The position numbers and the translations under genes were made by a program. A DNA stretch of 58,036 bases from Pseudomonadota bacterium (GTDB lineage: Bacteria; Pseudomonadota; Gammaproteobacteria; Burkholderiales; Burkholderiaceae_C), in the NCBI GenBank assembly GCA_021816585.1, contig JAKAXL010000016.1, positions 1 through 58,036 of the forward strand, given 5' to 3'. The notes beneath the pieces are model-generated. The model was not told the origin of the DNA, made no database searches, and was given only the letters and a program-made list of their open reading frames with translations. Below, piece by piece: positions 28,334-37,980 of the stretch. Every line of letters begins with the position of its first letter. The stretch's first letter is position 1.

Positions 28334-29620
28334 TCAGCGGCGCCGCAGATCGAGGCGCAGGAAATGGGTCGAGCAGGAAATGCAGGGGTCGTGGTTGCGC
28401 ACCGCCTGCTCGCAGCGCGCGCGGATGGTCTCGTCGGACTCGCGGGCGAGCGCGCCGGCCAGCGCCAGCAGGTCGGACTCGATCGAGGCCTGGTTCTGCG
28501 AGGTCGGCGGCACGATGCGCGCGTGCTCGATGCTGCCGTCGGCGGCGAAGCGGTAATGGTGCCAGCAGATGCCGCGCGGCGCCTCGGTGCAGCCGTAGCC
28601 GACCGCGGCGCGCGGCACCACCGGCTCGGCCGCCTGGGGCGGCGCCTGCCAGTCGCGCAGGATGCGCAGCGCCTCGTCGCAGGCAAGCAGGGTCTCCAGC
28701 GCGCGCACGACGATCGAGCGGAAGGGGTTGCGGCACACCGGCCCGAGTCCTGCGCGCAGCGCGTGGCGCTGCAGTTCGTCGGGCAGGCGCTCGAAGTTCA
28801 GCGCGTAGCGCGCCAGCGGTCCGACCAGGTAGGCGCCGCGGCGCCGCAGCATGGAGTGCAGCGCCGTCGAGTGCTCGACCTGGCGTTCCTCGAATTCCTG
28901 CTCGTAGTCGGCGATGTCGATGTCCAGCCCCGCGCTGGAGCACAGCCGGCCCTCGGTGATCGGGTATGCGTCGGGATGGCGCAGTGCGACGAACTCGTAG
29001 TCGCGCTCGAAGTCGGGGAACTCGAAGCCCGCCACCCAGTCCAGCAGCAGGCCGGCGTTGTCGCGCGCCGGCTCCAGCACGCCGCGCAGCTCGGCCAGCT
29101 CGGCGTCGCGCGGCAGGCGCCAGAAGCCTCCCGGGCGCAGCCCGACCGGGTGGATCTCGCGTCCGCCGAGCACACGCAGGATGCGGTTTCCGGCCGACTT
29201 GAGCTGCAGCGCCGCCTGCACCATCTCGCGATGCGACGCGGCGATCCCCACCACGTCGTCGCAGCCGAGGAAGTCCGGCGCATGCAGCATCGCCACGTGC
29301 AGCGCGTGGCTCGAGATCCATTCGCCGCAGTACATCAGGCGGCGCAACGCGCGCAGCGGCGCGGCCACCCGCACGCCGAAGGCCTGCTCCACCGCCTGCA
29401 CCGCGCTCATCTGGTAGGCCACCGGACAGATGCCGCAGATGCGCGCGACGATGTCGGGCAGCTCGGCATGGTCGCGCCCGCGCAGCAGCGCCTCGAAAAA
29501 GCGCGGCGGCTCGAAGATGCGCAGTTGCGCGCGCACCGCGCGCTCGCCCTGCAGTTCGAGTTCGAGCGCACCCTCGCCCTCGACGCGGCTGAGGTAGTCG
29601 ACCTGGATCTTCCTAGACAT
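28334..29620 (-). CDS. hydA: Group-3b-type [NiFe] hydrogenase large subunit (alpha)
   Basis: 428 aa, shorter than membrane-bound large subunits and typical of cytosolic group 3. The nickel ligands are visible: R60-I-CGIC-P (Cys62, Cys65) and DPCISCSTH near the end (Cys413, Cys416, His419). A 9-residue tail after His419 is the expected cleavage peptide. In group 3b enzymes (HydBGDA / HyhBGSL) this subunit holds the active site and couples H2 to NADP(H); some members also reduce sulfur or polysulfide. The ATG at 29620 overlaps the hydD stop by 8 nt. Confidence 0.9.
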   Translation of the reverse strand: MSRKIQVDYLSRVEGEGALELELQGERAVRAQLRIFEPPRFFEALLRGRDHAELPDIVARICGICPVAYQMSAVQAVEQAFGVRVAAPLRALRRLMYCGEWISSHALHVAMLHAPDFLGCDDVVGIAASHREMVQAALQLKSAGNRILRVLGGREIHPVGLRPGGFWRLPRDAELAELRGVLEPARDNAGLLLDWVAGFEFPDFERDYEFVALRHPDAYPITEGRLCSSAGLDIDIADYEQEFEERQVEHSTALHSMLRRRGAYLVGPLARYALNFERLPDELQRHALRAGLGPVCRNPFRSIVVRALETLLACDEALRILRDWQAPPQAAEPVVPRAAVGYGCTEAPRGICWHHYRFAADGSIEHARIVPPTSQNQASIESDLLALAGALARESDETIRARCEQAVRNHDPCISCSTHFLRLDLRRR

Positions 29621-30443
29621 CGCCGTTCCCCGCCTGCCGTGCCGGCGCGGCGTCTTCCAGGCGAGCCTGCGCGAGGCCTTCATCGAGGAAGGCGGCGGAG
29701 CCGACGTGGATGCCGTGCAGCGCCAGGCGCATGGCGCGCGGCGTCGCGCCCAGGCGCTGCCACTGCCGTGCCAGCGATGCGGTGTTCGGGCTTTGCATCG
29801 GCCCGAAGCAGCCGTAGCAGCCGCGACGCTGGCCCGGGCACAGCGCGCCGCAGCCGGCGTGGGTCACCGGGCCCAGGCAGGGCCGGCCCTGCACCATCAC
29901 GCAGTTGTGCCCCTCGCGCTTGCACTCGATGCACACGCTGTGCGAGGCGATCGCCGGGCGGCGCCCGGCGAGAAAGGCCGTGATCACCTCGAGCAGCTGC
30001 GATTTGTCGACCGGGCACCCGCGCAGTTCGAAGTCCACCGCGACATGCGCCGAGATCGGCGTCGAGGTGGCGAGGGTCGAGACATAGGCCGGAGTCGCGT
30101 AGACCGCTGCCACCCAGTCGTCGATGTCTGCCAGGTTGCGCAGCGCCTGGATCCCGCCCGCGCTGGCGCAGGCGCCGATGGTCACGAGGTGGCGCGACTG
30201 CTCGCGTACGCGGCGGATTCGCTGCAGGTCGTGTTCGGTGGTGATCGACCCTTCGACCAGCGACAGCTCGTAGGGGCCGTCGATCACCGCGCTGGAGGCC
30301 TCCGCGAACTGCGCGATGCGCAGCGCCCCGGCCAGCGCCAGCAGGTCCTGCTCGCAGTCCAGCAGCGACAGCTGGCAACCGTCGCAGGAGGCGAACTTCC
30401 ACACCGCCAGGCGGGGCCGGGAGTCGGGATCGCGCGTGGGCAT
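29613..30443 (-). CDS. hydD: Group-3b-type [NiFe] hydrogenase small subunit (delta)
   Basis: 276 aa without signal peptide, as expected for a cytosolic enzyme. Iron-sulfur motifs: [13 protein letters not shown] (proximal cluster), [18 protein letters not shown], then [14 protein letters not shown] and [19 protein letters not shown], which hold additional 4Fe-4S clusters. It passes electrons from the NiFe site to HydG/HydB. It begins 3 bp after hydG ends. Confidence 0.88.
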   Translation of the reverse strand: MPTRDPDSRPRLAVWKFASCDGCQLSLLDCEQDLLALAGALRIAQFAEASSAVIDGPYELSLVEGSITTEHDLQRIRRVREQSRHLVTIGACASAGGIQALRNLADIDDWVAAVYATPAYVSTLATSTPISAHVAVDFELRGCPVDKSQLLEVITAFLAGRRPAIASHSVCIECKREGHNCVMVQGRPCLGPVTHAGCGALCPGQRRGCYGCFGPMQSPNTASLARQWQRLGATPRAMRLALHGIHVGSAAFLDEGLAQARLEDAAPARQAGNGDV

Positions 30444-30446
30444 GGC

Positions 30447-31286
30447 TCAGACCTCGCGGCAGGCGAGCAGTGCGGCGATGCGGTCCAGGCGCATCACCGG
30501 ACCGTCGCGGCAGACGAAGGTGGGCCCGAACTGGCAATGCCCGCAGCGCCCGATCCCGCACTGCATGTTGCGCTCCATCGACAGGTGGATGCGCGACGCG
30601 TCGACGCCGGCGGCGCGCAGCGCGCCGGCCGTGAAGCGCATCATGGTCTCGGGGCCGCAGACCATCGCCGCGGCATTCGCCGGGTCGAACTCGGCGCGTG
30701 CCAGCAGTGCGGGAACCACGCCGACCTCGCCGTGCCAGGAGGCGTCCGCGTGGTCCACCGTCACGTGCACCTGCAGGTCGGCGCGCGCCGCCCAGTCCCG
30801 CAGCTGTTCGCGGTACAGGATCTGCGCCGGCTCGCGCGCGCCGAACAGCAGCGCCACGCGGCCGTAGTCGGCGCGTGCGCCCAGCACCGCGTCGAGCACC
30901 GGGCGCAGCGGCGCGAGACCCAGTCCGCCGGCGATGATCAACAGGTCGCGCCCGCGCGAGTCCTGCAGCGGCCAGCCGCGGCCGAAGGGGCCGCGCAGGC
31001 CGAGCAGACTTCCCGGCTGCAGCGCGGCGAGCGCGCGGCTGATCGCGCCGACCTCGCGGATGGTGTGCAGGTAGCCCCCGGGGGCGTCGCGGCTGATGGA
31101 GATCGCGGCTTCGCCGACCCCGAAGGCATACAGCATGTTGAACTGCCCCGGGCTGCCGCGCGGCGGCGCGCCGCCGTCGGCGGGGACGAGGTCCAGACTC
31201 ACGGTGTCGGGCAGTTCGCGCCACGCCCGGCGCACGCGGTACGGCCGCGGGCGCATCGCGTCCGGGGAGGGGTCAGCGCCGGCCAT
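30447..31286 (-). CDS. hydG: Group-3b-type hydrogenase FAD/NAD(P)-binding subunit (gamma)
   Basis: 279 aa ferredoxin-reductase-fold protein, similar in layout to anaerobic sulfite reductase AsrB. FAD-binding SPGQFNMLYAFGVGEAAIS, NAD(P)-binding IIAGGLGLAPLRPVL, and a C-terminal 2Fe-2S site CGIGRCGHCQFGPTFVC. It exchanges electrons with NAD(P)H. Its start overlaps the end of the upstream cyclic-nucleotide-binding-fold gene by 14 nt. Confidence 0.9.
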   Translation of the reverse strand: MAGADPSPDAMRPRPYRVRRAWRELPDTVSLDLVPADGGAPPRGSPGQFNMLYAFGVGEAAISISRDAPGGYLHTIREVGAISRALAALQPGSLLGLRGPFGRGWPLQDSRGRDLLIIAGGLGLAPLRPVLDAVLGARADYGRVALLFGAREPAQILYREQLRDWAARADLQVHVTVDHADASWHGEVGVVPALLARAEFDPANAAAMVCGPETMMRFTAGALRAAGVDASRIHLSMERNMQCGIGRCGHCQFGPTFVCRDGPVMRLDRIAALLACREV

Positions 31287-31731
31287 AGACGTCGAGCAGC
31301 TGCAGGCGTGTCGCCTGCAGGCGGGCGACGACCACCGGAACGAAGCGCTTCATCATGTCGTAGCCGAATCCCGCGTCGGCCTCGGCCTTCGCGCGCAGGC
31401 ACTCGGCATCGATCCCGATGGCGCGCACGGTCTGCAGCGCGCGCGCATCGAACTGCCAGCGATACGGCGGCACCAGCCAGGACGCGCCGACCAGTTCGCC
31501 GTCGCCCAGCGTGGCGATCAGGATCGGCGCGCGCGCCGGAGCGTGGATCTCCAGCGCGACACGGCCGTGGCGCAGCAGCAGGAATTCGCGCGCCGGCTCG
31601 CCTTCGCGGAACAGGTAGCTGCCGGCCTCGAAGCGCTGGTTGCGCGCGCAGCCGGCGAGCAGCTCGAGGTAGCGCGGCGCGAGCCCGGCGAACAGCGGGT
31701 GCGCCGCGATGATGGGCTCAAGCCCCTGCAT
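31273..31731 (-). CDS. Stand-alone cyclic-nucleotide-binding-fold protein in the hydrogenase operon
   Basis: 152 aa, a single CRP-type beta-barrel domain ([20 protein letters not shown], then [12 protein letters not shown] and [14 protein letters not shown]) plus one C-terminal helix; no DNA-binding domain. The phosphate-binding cassette is degenerate ([19 protein letters not shown] lacks the usual Glu...Arg pairing), so cAMP binding is doubtful. It overlaps hydB and hydG by 14 nt each, so it is translated in step with the enzyme. Such proteins are known next to group 3b hydrogenases but without a clear function; it may be a regulatory or structural subunit. Confidence 0.85.
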   Translation of the reverse strand: MQGLEPIIAAHPLFAGLAPRYLELLAGCARNQRFEAGSYLFREGEPAREFLLLRHGRVALEIHAPARAPILIATLGDGELVGASWLVPPYRWQFDARALQTVRAIGIDAECLRAKAEADAGFGYDMMKRFVPVVVARLQATRLQLLDVYGRR

Positions 31732-32878
31732 GGCCGTTCTCCGCCGCGCCGCGCATCGCGGCGACTTCCTCGGTGATGTCGATGCCGGCCGGGCACCAGG
31801 TGATGCAGCGCCCGCAGCCCACGCAGCCCGAGCTGCCGAATTCGTCGAACCAGTGCGCGAGCTTGTGGCTCATCCAGTGGCGGTAGCGCGACGAGGTGCC
31901 GGCGCGCACGCTGCCGCCGTGGAGCTCGCTGAACTCGAGCGTGAAACAGGAGTCCCATGCGCGCTCGCGCCAGGCCGTCGATCCCTGCAGGTCGCCGTGG
32001 TCCTGCACCGTGGTGCAGAAGCAGGTCGGGCACACCATCGTGCAGTTGCCGCAGGCCAGGCAGCGTTCGGCCACCTGCTGCCAGCGCGGGTGCTCGGGGT
32101 TGTCCTGCAGCAGCTGCTTGAGCCCGTCGCCGGGCAGGCTGCGATGCATCGCGCCGGCCGCGCGGCGCACGCGTTCGCGCGCCGCCTGCAGCCGGGCTTC
32201 GTCGGCCGCCTCGTGCGGCACGCGCTCCAGCATGCGCGCACCGGCTTCGCTGCCCACCTCGACGACGAAGCCATGGCCGTGGGCGTCGAGCAACTCGGTC
32301 AGCGCGAGGTCGAAGCCGCCGCCGGCGCGCGGGCCGTCGGCGTGCATCGACGTGCAGAAGCAGGTGTCCGCCGGGTCGGTGCAGTGCACCGCGACGATGA
32401 AGCAGCCGGCGCGGCGCGCGGCGTAGCGGGAATCGGGGCAGGGCCCGTCGAGCAGCGTGCGGTCCAGCAGCTGCAATGCGCGCAGCTCGCAGGGGCGCAC
32501 GCCGATGAAGGCGGTCGGCTGCGGGGCCTCGTCGTCGTCGAGCAGGCTCAGGCTGCCGTCTTCGGCCAGGCGCATGTGCCACAGCGTGTGCCGCGGCGGA
32601 TGCACGAAGCGCTTCCACGACTGCACGGCGGCGGCGTAGCCGAACAGTGCGGCGTCGTCGCGGCGTTGCAGCCGGTAGCGGCCGGGCTGCTGCAGCGCGG
32701 TCCAGCCGGCCGGCAGGTCGTCGATGCCGCGGATGTCGTCGTAGACGATGGCGTCGTCGAGCAGCGTCGGCCCGAGCACGCGGCGGCCGTCGGCCGCCAG
32801 CGCCTCGATCAGGCGCTGCAGGCCTTGCCGGCGCAGCAGCGCCGCGGGATGCTCGGCAGGGGCAAAGGGCTGGTTCAT
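31718..32878 (-). CDS. hydB: Group-3b-type hydrogenase iron-sulfur subunit (beta), AsrA-like
   Basis: 386 aa. The N-terminal two-thirds resembles the AsrA/HydB domain ([36 protein letters not shown]). The C-terminal part has two 4Fe-4S motifs, [16 protein letters not shown] and [16 protein letters not shown]. It relays electrons between the hydrogenase module and HydG. It is the first gene of hydB-cnb-hydG-hydD-hydA-protease, with an FNR-type site about 65 bp upstream. Confidence 0.9.
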   Translation of the reverse strand: MNQPFAPAEHPAALLRRQGLQRLIEALAADGRRVLGPTLLDDAIVYDDIRGIDDLPAGWTALQQPGRYRLQRRDDAALFGYAAAVQSWKRFVHPPRHTLWHMRLAEDGSLSLLDDDEAPQPTAFIGVRPCELRALQLLDRTLLDGPCPDSRYAARRAGCFIVAVHCTDPADTCFCTSMHADGPRAGGGFDLALTELLDAHGHGFVVEVGSEAGARMLERVPHEAADEARLQAARERVRRAAGAMHRSLPGDGLKQLLQDNPEHPRWQQVAERCLACGNCTMVCPTCFCTTVQDHGDLQGSTAWRERAWDSCFTLEFSELHGGSVRAGTSSRYRHWMSHKLAHWFDEFGSSGCVGCGRCITWCPAGIDITEEVAAMRGAAENGHAGA

Positions 32879-32941
32879 CGCGGAATCGCGGTGCGCGCGG
32901 CGCCGTCCGCAACGACTGTAGAAGCAAGCCCGGTGGAGCGC

Positions 32942-32955
32942 TTGACCCACGTCAA
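32942..32955. promoter_or_regulatory. FNR-type site upstream of hydB, shared with the divergent rhodanese gene
   Basis: TTGAC-CCAC-GTCAA matches the FNR/Anr/CRP-family pattern TTGAT-N4-ATCAA with symmetric C/G changes. For hydB (minus strand) a -10-like TACAGT lies at 32920-32915, placing the site centre near -41.5 from the inferred start, the class-II activator position. The rhodanese gene starts 92 bp to the right. Confidence 0.7.
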
Positions 32956-33047
32956 CGCCAGGGGTGAATGCCCCGCCTAGGCTTGTCGGAATCGGCCTGC
33001 CGCGGCCCGTGCCGCGCCATGCCGTGCGTCGTCGCAGGAGGATCTCG

Positions 33048-34034
33048 ATGAATCGATGGGCAGCTTGGTCGGCGCTGGTGCTGGGCGCCGCGGCCTTGGC
33101 ATCCGGCGCCTGCGGCGCCACGCTGCCCGGGCCGATGGTGGATGCGCAGTGGCTGCACGCGCATCTCGCGCAGGTGACGGTGCTGACGGTCGCCGACGGC
33201 GACCAGACGGCGCTGTACACGAAGGCGCCGCGCCTCGGGCCCGGGCGTTCGGTGCAGCAGGTCGGCGGACATATCCCCGGCTCATTGCTGGTGGACTTCG
33301 AGTCCATCCGGCAAAGCCGGGTCGAGGACGGCCACACGCTGCAGGCGCTGATGCCGGACGCCGGCTTCTTCACCGACGCGATGGACAAGGCCGGGATGCC
33401 GGCCTCGGGCAAGCCGGTGGTCGTCGTCATGCTCGGCGACGGCGTGGCGGCCGCCGACATGGCGGCGAGGCTGTACTTCCAGCTGCGTTACTTCGGCGTG
33501 CCGCGCGGCGAGGTCGCGCTGCTCAACGGCGGCACCGCGGCCTGGCTGCATGCCGGCTACGCGGTCAGCACCAGCCCGGCGCCGACGGCGCGCGGCGACT
33601 GGAAGGCCGGCGCACCGGACGCGTCGCTGCTGGCCACGCTGGACCAGGTGCGCCGCGCGCTGACCCTGCATTCGGCGCAGTTCATCGACGCCCGCCCGAC
33701 CCCGCAGTACCTGGGGCTGCAGCAGGCGCCGATCGACACCGCGGCCGGGCACCTGCCGGGCGCGAAATCCTTTCCCACCGACGCCATCGTCGCCGAGCGC
33801 GACGGCGTGACCCTGTTCCTCGACCCGCGCGACTACCGCTGGATGTTCGCCAGCTACTCGATCAGCGCCACGGCGCCGACCATCACCTACTGCAACACCG
33901 GTCAGTTCGCCGCCGGCGCGTGGTTCGTCGCGCGCGAGATCCTGGGCAATCGGCAGGCCAGCATGTACGCCAATTCGATGAACGAATGGACCCACCTCGG
34001 CAATCCGACGGTGGGCCTGCCGTCGCGGCCCTGA
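33048..34034 (+). CDS. Exported rhodanese (thiosulfate sulfurtransferase-like)
   Basis: 328 aa. A Sec signal (MNRWAAWSALVLGAAALASG, cleavage near CGA-T) precedes two rhodanese repeats; the first is the inactive one and the second carries the active Cys282 in TYCNTGQFAAGAW. Family members transfer sulfane sulfur from thiosulfate or polysulfide to an acceptor; here in the periplasm. The ATG at 33048 has a strong GGAGG. It lies between the group-3b hydrogenase and the psrABC-like genes, both FNR-site-linked, and could deliver or make polysulfide for the reductase. Confidence 0.85.
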   Translation: MNRWAAWSALVLGAAALASGACGATLPGPMVDAQWLHAHLAQVTVLTVADGDQTALYTKAPRLGPGRSVQQVGGHIPGSLLVDFESIRQSRVEDGHTLQALMPDAGFFTDAMDKAGMPASGKPVVVVMLGDGVAAADMAARLYFQLRYFGVPRGEVALLNGGTAAWLHAGYAVSTSPAPTARGDWKAGAPDASLLATLDQVRRALTLHSAQFIDARPTPQYLGLQQAPIDTAAGHLPGAKSFPTDAIVAERDGVTLFLDPRDYRWMFASYSISATAPTITYCNTGQFAAGAWFVAREILGNRQASMYANSMNEWTHLGNPTVGLPSRP

Positions 34035-34091
34035 CGGTGCATCGAGGGGCGCTGCGCCGCCGCGGGCTTGCGGCGACGCAGGCGCATTGCG

Positions 34092-34105
34092 TTGATCCCC
34101 GTCAA
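34092..34105 (+). promoter_or_regulatory. FNR-type site and -10 upstream of psrA
   Basis: TTGAT-CCCC-GTCAA, 59 bp before the psrA start. TAGTAT at 34129-34134 is a good -10; the implied start near 34141 places the site centre at about -42, the class-II position. The sequence after the -10 (TGATCTTG) recurs downstream of the hydrogenase promoter at 41.1 kb. Confidence 0.75.
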
Positions 34106-34163
34106 AGGAGCCGGGGGGTCGGCGTTCTTAGTATGGTGATCTTGGAATGGTTGAGGAGCTGCG

Positions 34164-36365
34164 ATGCAGCGGCGGGACTTTCTCAGGATCGGTGCGACGG
34201 TGGGTTCCGGCGCGCTGCTTGGCGGCGGTGTCGCCGGTTGCACGGCTCCCGCCTATTGGCAGAAGCTGATGGCCGAGGGGCCGTCCAAGCGCAGTCCGAC
34301 GGTGTGCAACATGTGCTTCTGGAGCTGTGCCGGCGAGGTGCACACGCGCGACGGCAAGCTGTGGAAGATCACCGGGCATCCCGGCGACCCGCATAGCGAG
34401 GGCCGGCTGTGCACGCGCGGCACCGGCGGCGTCGGCGCCTATTACGACCCCAACCGGCTGGTCAAGCCGCTGATGCGCGTCGAGCGCGGCGGGCGCCAGA
34501 GCTTCGAGGTCGTCAGCTGGGATGCGGCGCTGGGCTTCATCGCCGACAAGCTGCACAAGCTGCGCGACAGCCACGGCGCGGACCGGCTGGCGGCGATGGT
34601 GCACGGACCCGGTGCCGGGCACTTCGAGCACCTGGTGCGCGCCTACGGCAGCGACAGCGTCGCCGAGCCGGCCTTCGCGCAATGCCGCGGGCCGCGCGAC
34701 ACGGGCTTCTTCCTCACCTTCGGCGAGGGCCTGGCGTCGCCCGAGCAGACCGACATGCCGAACGCGCGCTGCATCGTGCTGATCGGCTCGCATATCGGCG
34801 AGAACTTGCACAACACGCAGGTGCAGGACTTCACCGCCGCGCTGCGCAACGGCGCCACCGTGATCACCGTCGATCCGCGCTTCTCGGTGGCGGCGTCGAA
34901 ATCGCAGTACTGGCTGCCGATCCGGCCCGGCACCGACATCGCGCTGCTGCTGGCGTGGATCCACGTGATCATGGCCGAGCAGTTGTACGACGTGGAGATG
35001 ATCCGCTCCGAGACCACCGGACTGCAGCAGCTCAGCGACCACGTCGCCGCCTTCACGCCGCAATGGGCGGCCGCCGAGACCGGCCTGGAGCCGGAACTGA
35101 TCGAGCGCACGGCGCGGCTGATGGCGGCGAGCGCGCCGGCGACCATGCTGCACCCCGGGCGCCACAGCACCTGGTGGGGCGACGACACGCAACGCTCGCG
35201 CGCGATGGCGATCCTGGCGGCGTTGCTGGGCATCTGGGGACGCAAGGGCGGCTACTACCTGCCCGAGGCGGTGCGGCTTCCCGAATACCCGCTTCCCGAA
35301 TACCCGAAGCCGCGCTCGAGCTGGCGCGACGTCACCGACAAGCGCTTCCCGCTGGCCGCGCTGCCGGTGAGCAACGTGGTGCTGGAGAACTGCACCGGCA
35401 AGGATCCGCATTACCGCGCGCTGCTGATCTACGACACCAACCTGCCGATGTCGGTTCCCGGCGCGCGGCGCCTGCTGCAGCAGGCGAGCTCGCAGCTGGA
35501 GCTGATCGTCGCCATCGACGTGCAGCCCTCGGAGGTGACCGGTTTCGCCGACATCGTGCTGCCCGAGTGCTCGTACCTGGAGCGCCACGACCCTCTGCGC
35601 AACGAGCCCGAGCGCGAGCCCTGCCTGGCGCTGCGCGCACCGGCGCTGCCGGCGCTGGGCGAGTCCAAGCCGGGCTGGTGGATCGCGCGCGAACTGGGCA
35701 TGCGCCTGGGACTGCAGCGCCATTTCCCCTGGAAGCACTACAGCGAGGTCATCGACTGGCAACTGCGCCAGGTCGGCAGTTCGCTGGACGAGATGCAGCG
35801 TATCGGCATCAAGAAATTCCCGCGCACCACGCCGCTGTACCGCGGGCGCCGCGAGAGCCTGGCGTGGGGAACGCCGAGCGGCAGGATCGAGCTGCACTCG
35901 AGCATCCTGGCCGAGGCGGGCTACGACCCGCTGCCGCGCTACGTGGCGCCGCAGGCGCCGCCGCAGGGCTTCCTGCGCCTGAACTACGGGCGCGCGCCGC
36001 AGCACAGTTTCAGTCGCACACAGAACAATCCGGTGCTTTATCAGATGATGCCGGAGAACGTGGTGTGGATCCACCCCGACGCGGCGCGTCGCTTCGGCGT
36101 CGAGTCGGGGAACTACGTGGTGCTGGTCAACCAGGACGGGGTGCGCAGCAACCGCGTACGGGTGCGCGTGACCGAGCGCACGCGCCCCGATTCGGTGTGG
36201 CTGGTGCATGGCTTCGGCCACACCGCGCCGGGGCTGTTCCTGGCGCGCGGGCGCGGCGCCGACGACGCCGGGCTGATGACCCGCGTGCTGGTGGACCCGA
36301 TCAGCGGCGCCACCGGGATGCGCGGCAATTTCGTCACGCTGCAAGCCGAGGAGTCCAGGGCATGA
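34164..36365 (+). CDS. psrA: Molybdopterin oxidoreductase, polysulfide/thiosulfate reductase catalytic subunit-like
   Basis: 733 aa, close to PsrA/PhsA length. The Tat signal (RRDFLRIG, 3-10) runs into a possible lipobox VAGC (23-26), suggesting a Tat-exported lipoprotein. The 4Fe-4S motif is C48-x2-C51-x3-C55 with Cys83 in GRLCTRG. Cys174 in FAQCRGPRDTG is the expected molybdenum ligand for this branch. C-terminal MoCo-binding stretch GATGMRGNF. It would reduce polysulfide, thiosulfate or a related compound in the periplasm with quinol electrons from the NrfD-type subunit. Rhodaneses on both sides favour a sulfur substrate; arsenate or tetrathionate cannot be excluded by sequence alone. Confidence 0.85.
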   Translation: MQRRDFLRIGATVGSGALLGGGVAGCTAPAYWQKLMAEGPSKRSPTVCNMCFWSCAGEVHTRDGKLWKITGHPGDPHSEGRLCTRGTGGVGAYYDPNRLVKPLMRVERGGRQSFEVVSWDAALGFIADKLHKLRDSHGADRLAAMVHGPGAGHFEHLVRAYGSDSVAEPAFAQCRGPRDTGFFLTFGEGLASPEQTDMPNARCIVLIGSHIGENLHNTQVQDFTAALRNGATVITVDPRFSVAASKSQYWLPIRPGTDIALLLAWIHVIMAEQLYDVEMIRSETTGLQQLSDHVAAFTPQWAAAETGLEPELIERTARLMAASAPATMLHPGRHSTWWGDDTQRSRAMAILAALLGIWGRKGGYYLPEAVRLPEYPLPEYPKPRSSWRDVTDKRFPLAALPVSNVVLENCTGKDPHYRALLIYDTNLPMSVPGARRLLQQASSQLELIVAIDVQPSEVTGFADIVLPECSYLERHDPLRNEPEREPCLALRAPALPALGESKPGWWIARELGMRLGLQRHFPWKHYSEVIDWQLRQVGSSLDEMQRIGIKKFPRTTPLYRGRRESLAWGTPSGRIELHSSILAEAGYDPLPRYVAPQAPPQGFLRLNYGRAPQHSFSRTQNNPVLYQMMPENVVWIHPDAARRFGVESGNYVVLVNQDGVRSNRVRVRVTERTRPDSVWLVHGFGHTAPGLFLARGRGADDAGLMTRVLVDPISGATGMRGNFVTLQAEESRA

Positions 36366-36904
36366 CCCGCTTCGTGATGGTGATCGACACGCGCACCTGC
36401 ATCGGCTGCTCCGACTGCGTGGACGCCTGCCGCATGGAGAACTCGGTGCCCGAGGGCCTGTGCTACGACTGGGTGGTCGAGGTCACGCGCGGGCGCTACC
36501 CGGAGCTGCACACCGAGTTCCGCAGCGAGCGCTGCAACCACTGCAGCCACGCCACCTGCGTCGACGCCTGCCCGACCGGCGCCAGCCAGCAGTGGAACGG
36601 CAGCAACATCGTGGTCGTCGATCCGGCGCGCTGCACCGGCTGCAAGGCGTGCATCGCAGCCTGTCCCTACGACGCCCGCCTGGTGCTGCAGCCGCAGGGC
36701 TACATCGGCAAGTGCACCTTCTGCGTGCACCGGGTTCGCAACGGCGAGGACCCGGCCTGCGTGGCCACCTGCCCGGCGCACGCGATGCACTTCGGCGTCG
36801 CCGACGATCCGACCAGCGAGGTCAGCCGGCTGGTCGCCAGCCGCGACTGGTACGTGCTGCAGCCGGAAAGCGGCAACGAGCCGAACGTGTACTACCTGCG
36901 CTGA
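36362..36904 (+). CDS. psrB: Four-cluster 4Fe-4S electron-transfer subunit, PsrB/NrfC-like
   Basis: 180 aa with four ferredoxin-type Cys groups: TCIGCSDCVDACRMENS, CNHCSHATCVDACPTGAS, CTGCKACIAACPYDARL and CTFCVHRVRNGEDPACVATCP. It has no signal peptide, as usual for subunits that cross with a Tat-bearing partner. It carries electrons from the membrane subunit to PsrA. Start overlaps the psrA stop as ATGA. Confidence 0.92.
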   Translation: MTRFVMVIDTRTCIGCSDCVDACRMENSVPEGLCYDWVVEVTRGRYPELHTEFRSERCNHCSHATCVDACPTGASQQWNGSNIVVVDPARCTGCKACIAACPYDARLVLQPQGYIGKCTFCVHRVRNGEDPACVATCPAHAMHFGVADDPTSEVSRLVASRDWYVLQPESGNEPNVYYLR

Positions 36905-36920
36905 CAACGGAGCAAGGAAC

Positions 36921-37952
36921 ATGCGCGAGCAAGTCCTGGCCAGCGTGCTGGCGAATCCGCGGGTCGAACCCGTGATGCAGATCTGGGGCTGGCAGATCGC
37001 CACCTATCTGTTCCTCGGCGGGGTCACCGCGGGCCTGATGGTGTTCTCGGCGTGGGCGGTGCTGGGGCGCCGCAACGCGCCGTTCGCGGCGTACCGCGCG
37101 CCGCTGGTCGGGCTGGTCGTGCTGGCGCTGGGAATGACCACGCTGTTCGCCGACCTGGATCGCAAGATCAACGTGTGGCGCTTCTACACCACGCTGCATG
37201 TCACGTCGGTGATGTCCTGGGGCTCGTGGATCCTGCTGCTGGTTTTCCCGGCGCTGATCCTGTTCATGCTCGGCGGGCTGCAGCAGGGCTTCGCGCCGCT
37301 GGCGCGACTGGCGCGCGCCTTGCCGCTGGTGGGGGGGCTGCTGGGCTGGCTGATCGCGCAGTGCGAGCGCTGGCGCGCCTGGCTGGCCGCGGCCAACCTG
37401 GTGCTGGGCATCGGGCTGGGCATCTACACCGGGGTGCTGCTGTCGGGCTTCAACGCGCGGCCGTTCTGGCATTCGGCGCTGCTGGGCCCGCTGTTCCTGG
37501 TTTCCGGGCTGTCGACCGGGGCGGCGATGATGATCCTGGGCGCGCGCGAAGCCGAGGAACGGCACCTGTTCGGGCGCATCGACCTGCTGCTGATCGTCGT
37601 CGAGCTGGCGCTGCTCGGCCTGCTGCTGGCCGACATGCTCAACGGCAACGCGCTGCAGCGCGACGCCGTGCGCCACCTGCTGGGCGGCGCCCAGACGGGG
37701 GTGTTCTGGATCGGCTTCATCGCCGCCGGGCTGGTGCTGCCGCTGCTGCTGGAAGCCGCCGGCTGGCGCCGGCCGCTGCTGGGCGCCGGCATGCTGGCCG
37801 CGGTGCTGGTGCTGGGAGGCGGCTACCTGCTGCGCGACATCGTCGTGCAGACCGGGCAGCAGACCAGCTGGACCCATTTCGACAACCAGTTCGACCCGTC
37901 GCTGCTGGCGCGCCTGCGCCATGACGGCTTCGACCCTGCGGGACGCTTCTGA
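36921..37952 (+). CDS. psrC: NrfD/PsrC-family quinol-interacting membrane subunit
   Basis: 343 aa, eight or more membrane helices; WGWQIATYLFLGGVTAGLMV near the start is typical of NrfD/PsrC. It anchors the complex and oxidises quinol. The ribosome-binding site AAGGA lies 7 nt before the ATG. It follows psrB by 16 bp, giving the canonical PsrABC order. Confidence 0.9.
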   Translation: MREQVLASVLANPRVEPVMQIWGWQIATYLFLGGVTAGLMVFSAWAVLGRRNAPFAAYRAPLVGLVVLALGMTTLFADLDRKINVWRFYTTLHVTSVMSWGSWILLLVFPALILFMLGGLQQGFAPLARLARALPLVGGLLGWLIAQCERWRAWLAAANLVLGIGLGIYTGVLLSGFNARPFWHSALLGPLFLVSGLSTGAAMMILGAREAEERHLFGRIDLLLIVVELALLGLLLADMLNGNALQRDAVRHLLGGAQTGVFWIGFIAAGLVLPLLLEAAGWRRPLLGAGMLAAVLVLGGGYLLRDIVVQTGQQTSWTHFDNQFDPSLLARLRHDGFDPAGRF

Positions 37953-37980
37953 AGCCCGCGCATCCGGAGGACTCATCCCC

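Noticed and set aside
28040-29983. 647-codon plus-strand open frame opposite the group-3b hydrogenase genes
   Set aside because: No domain, high Arg/Ala/Gln content, covers three genuine minus-strand genes.
33048-34034. Lipoprotein signal on the exported rhodanese
   Set aside because: The only early Cys (residue 22, LASGAC) lacks an aliphatic residue at -3, so a plain Sec signal is more likely.
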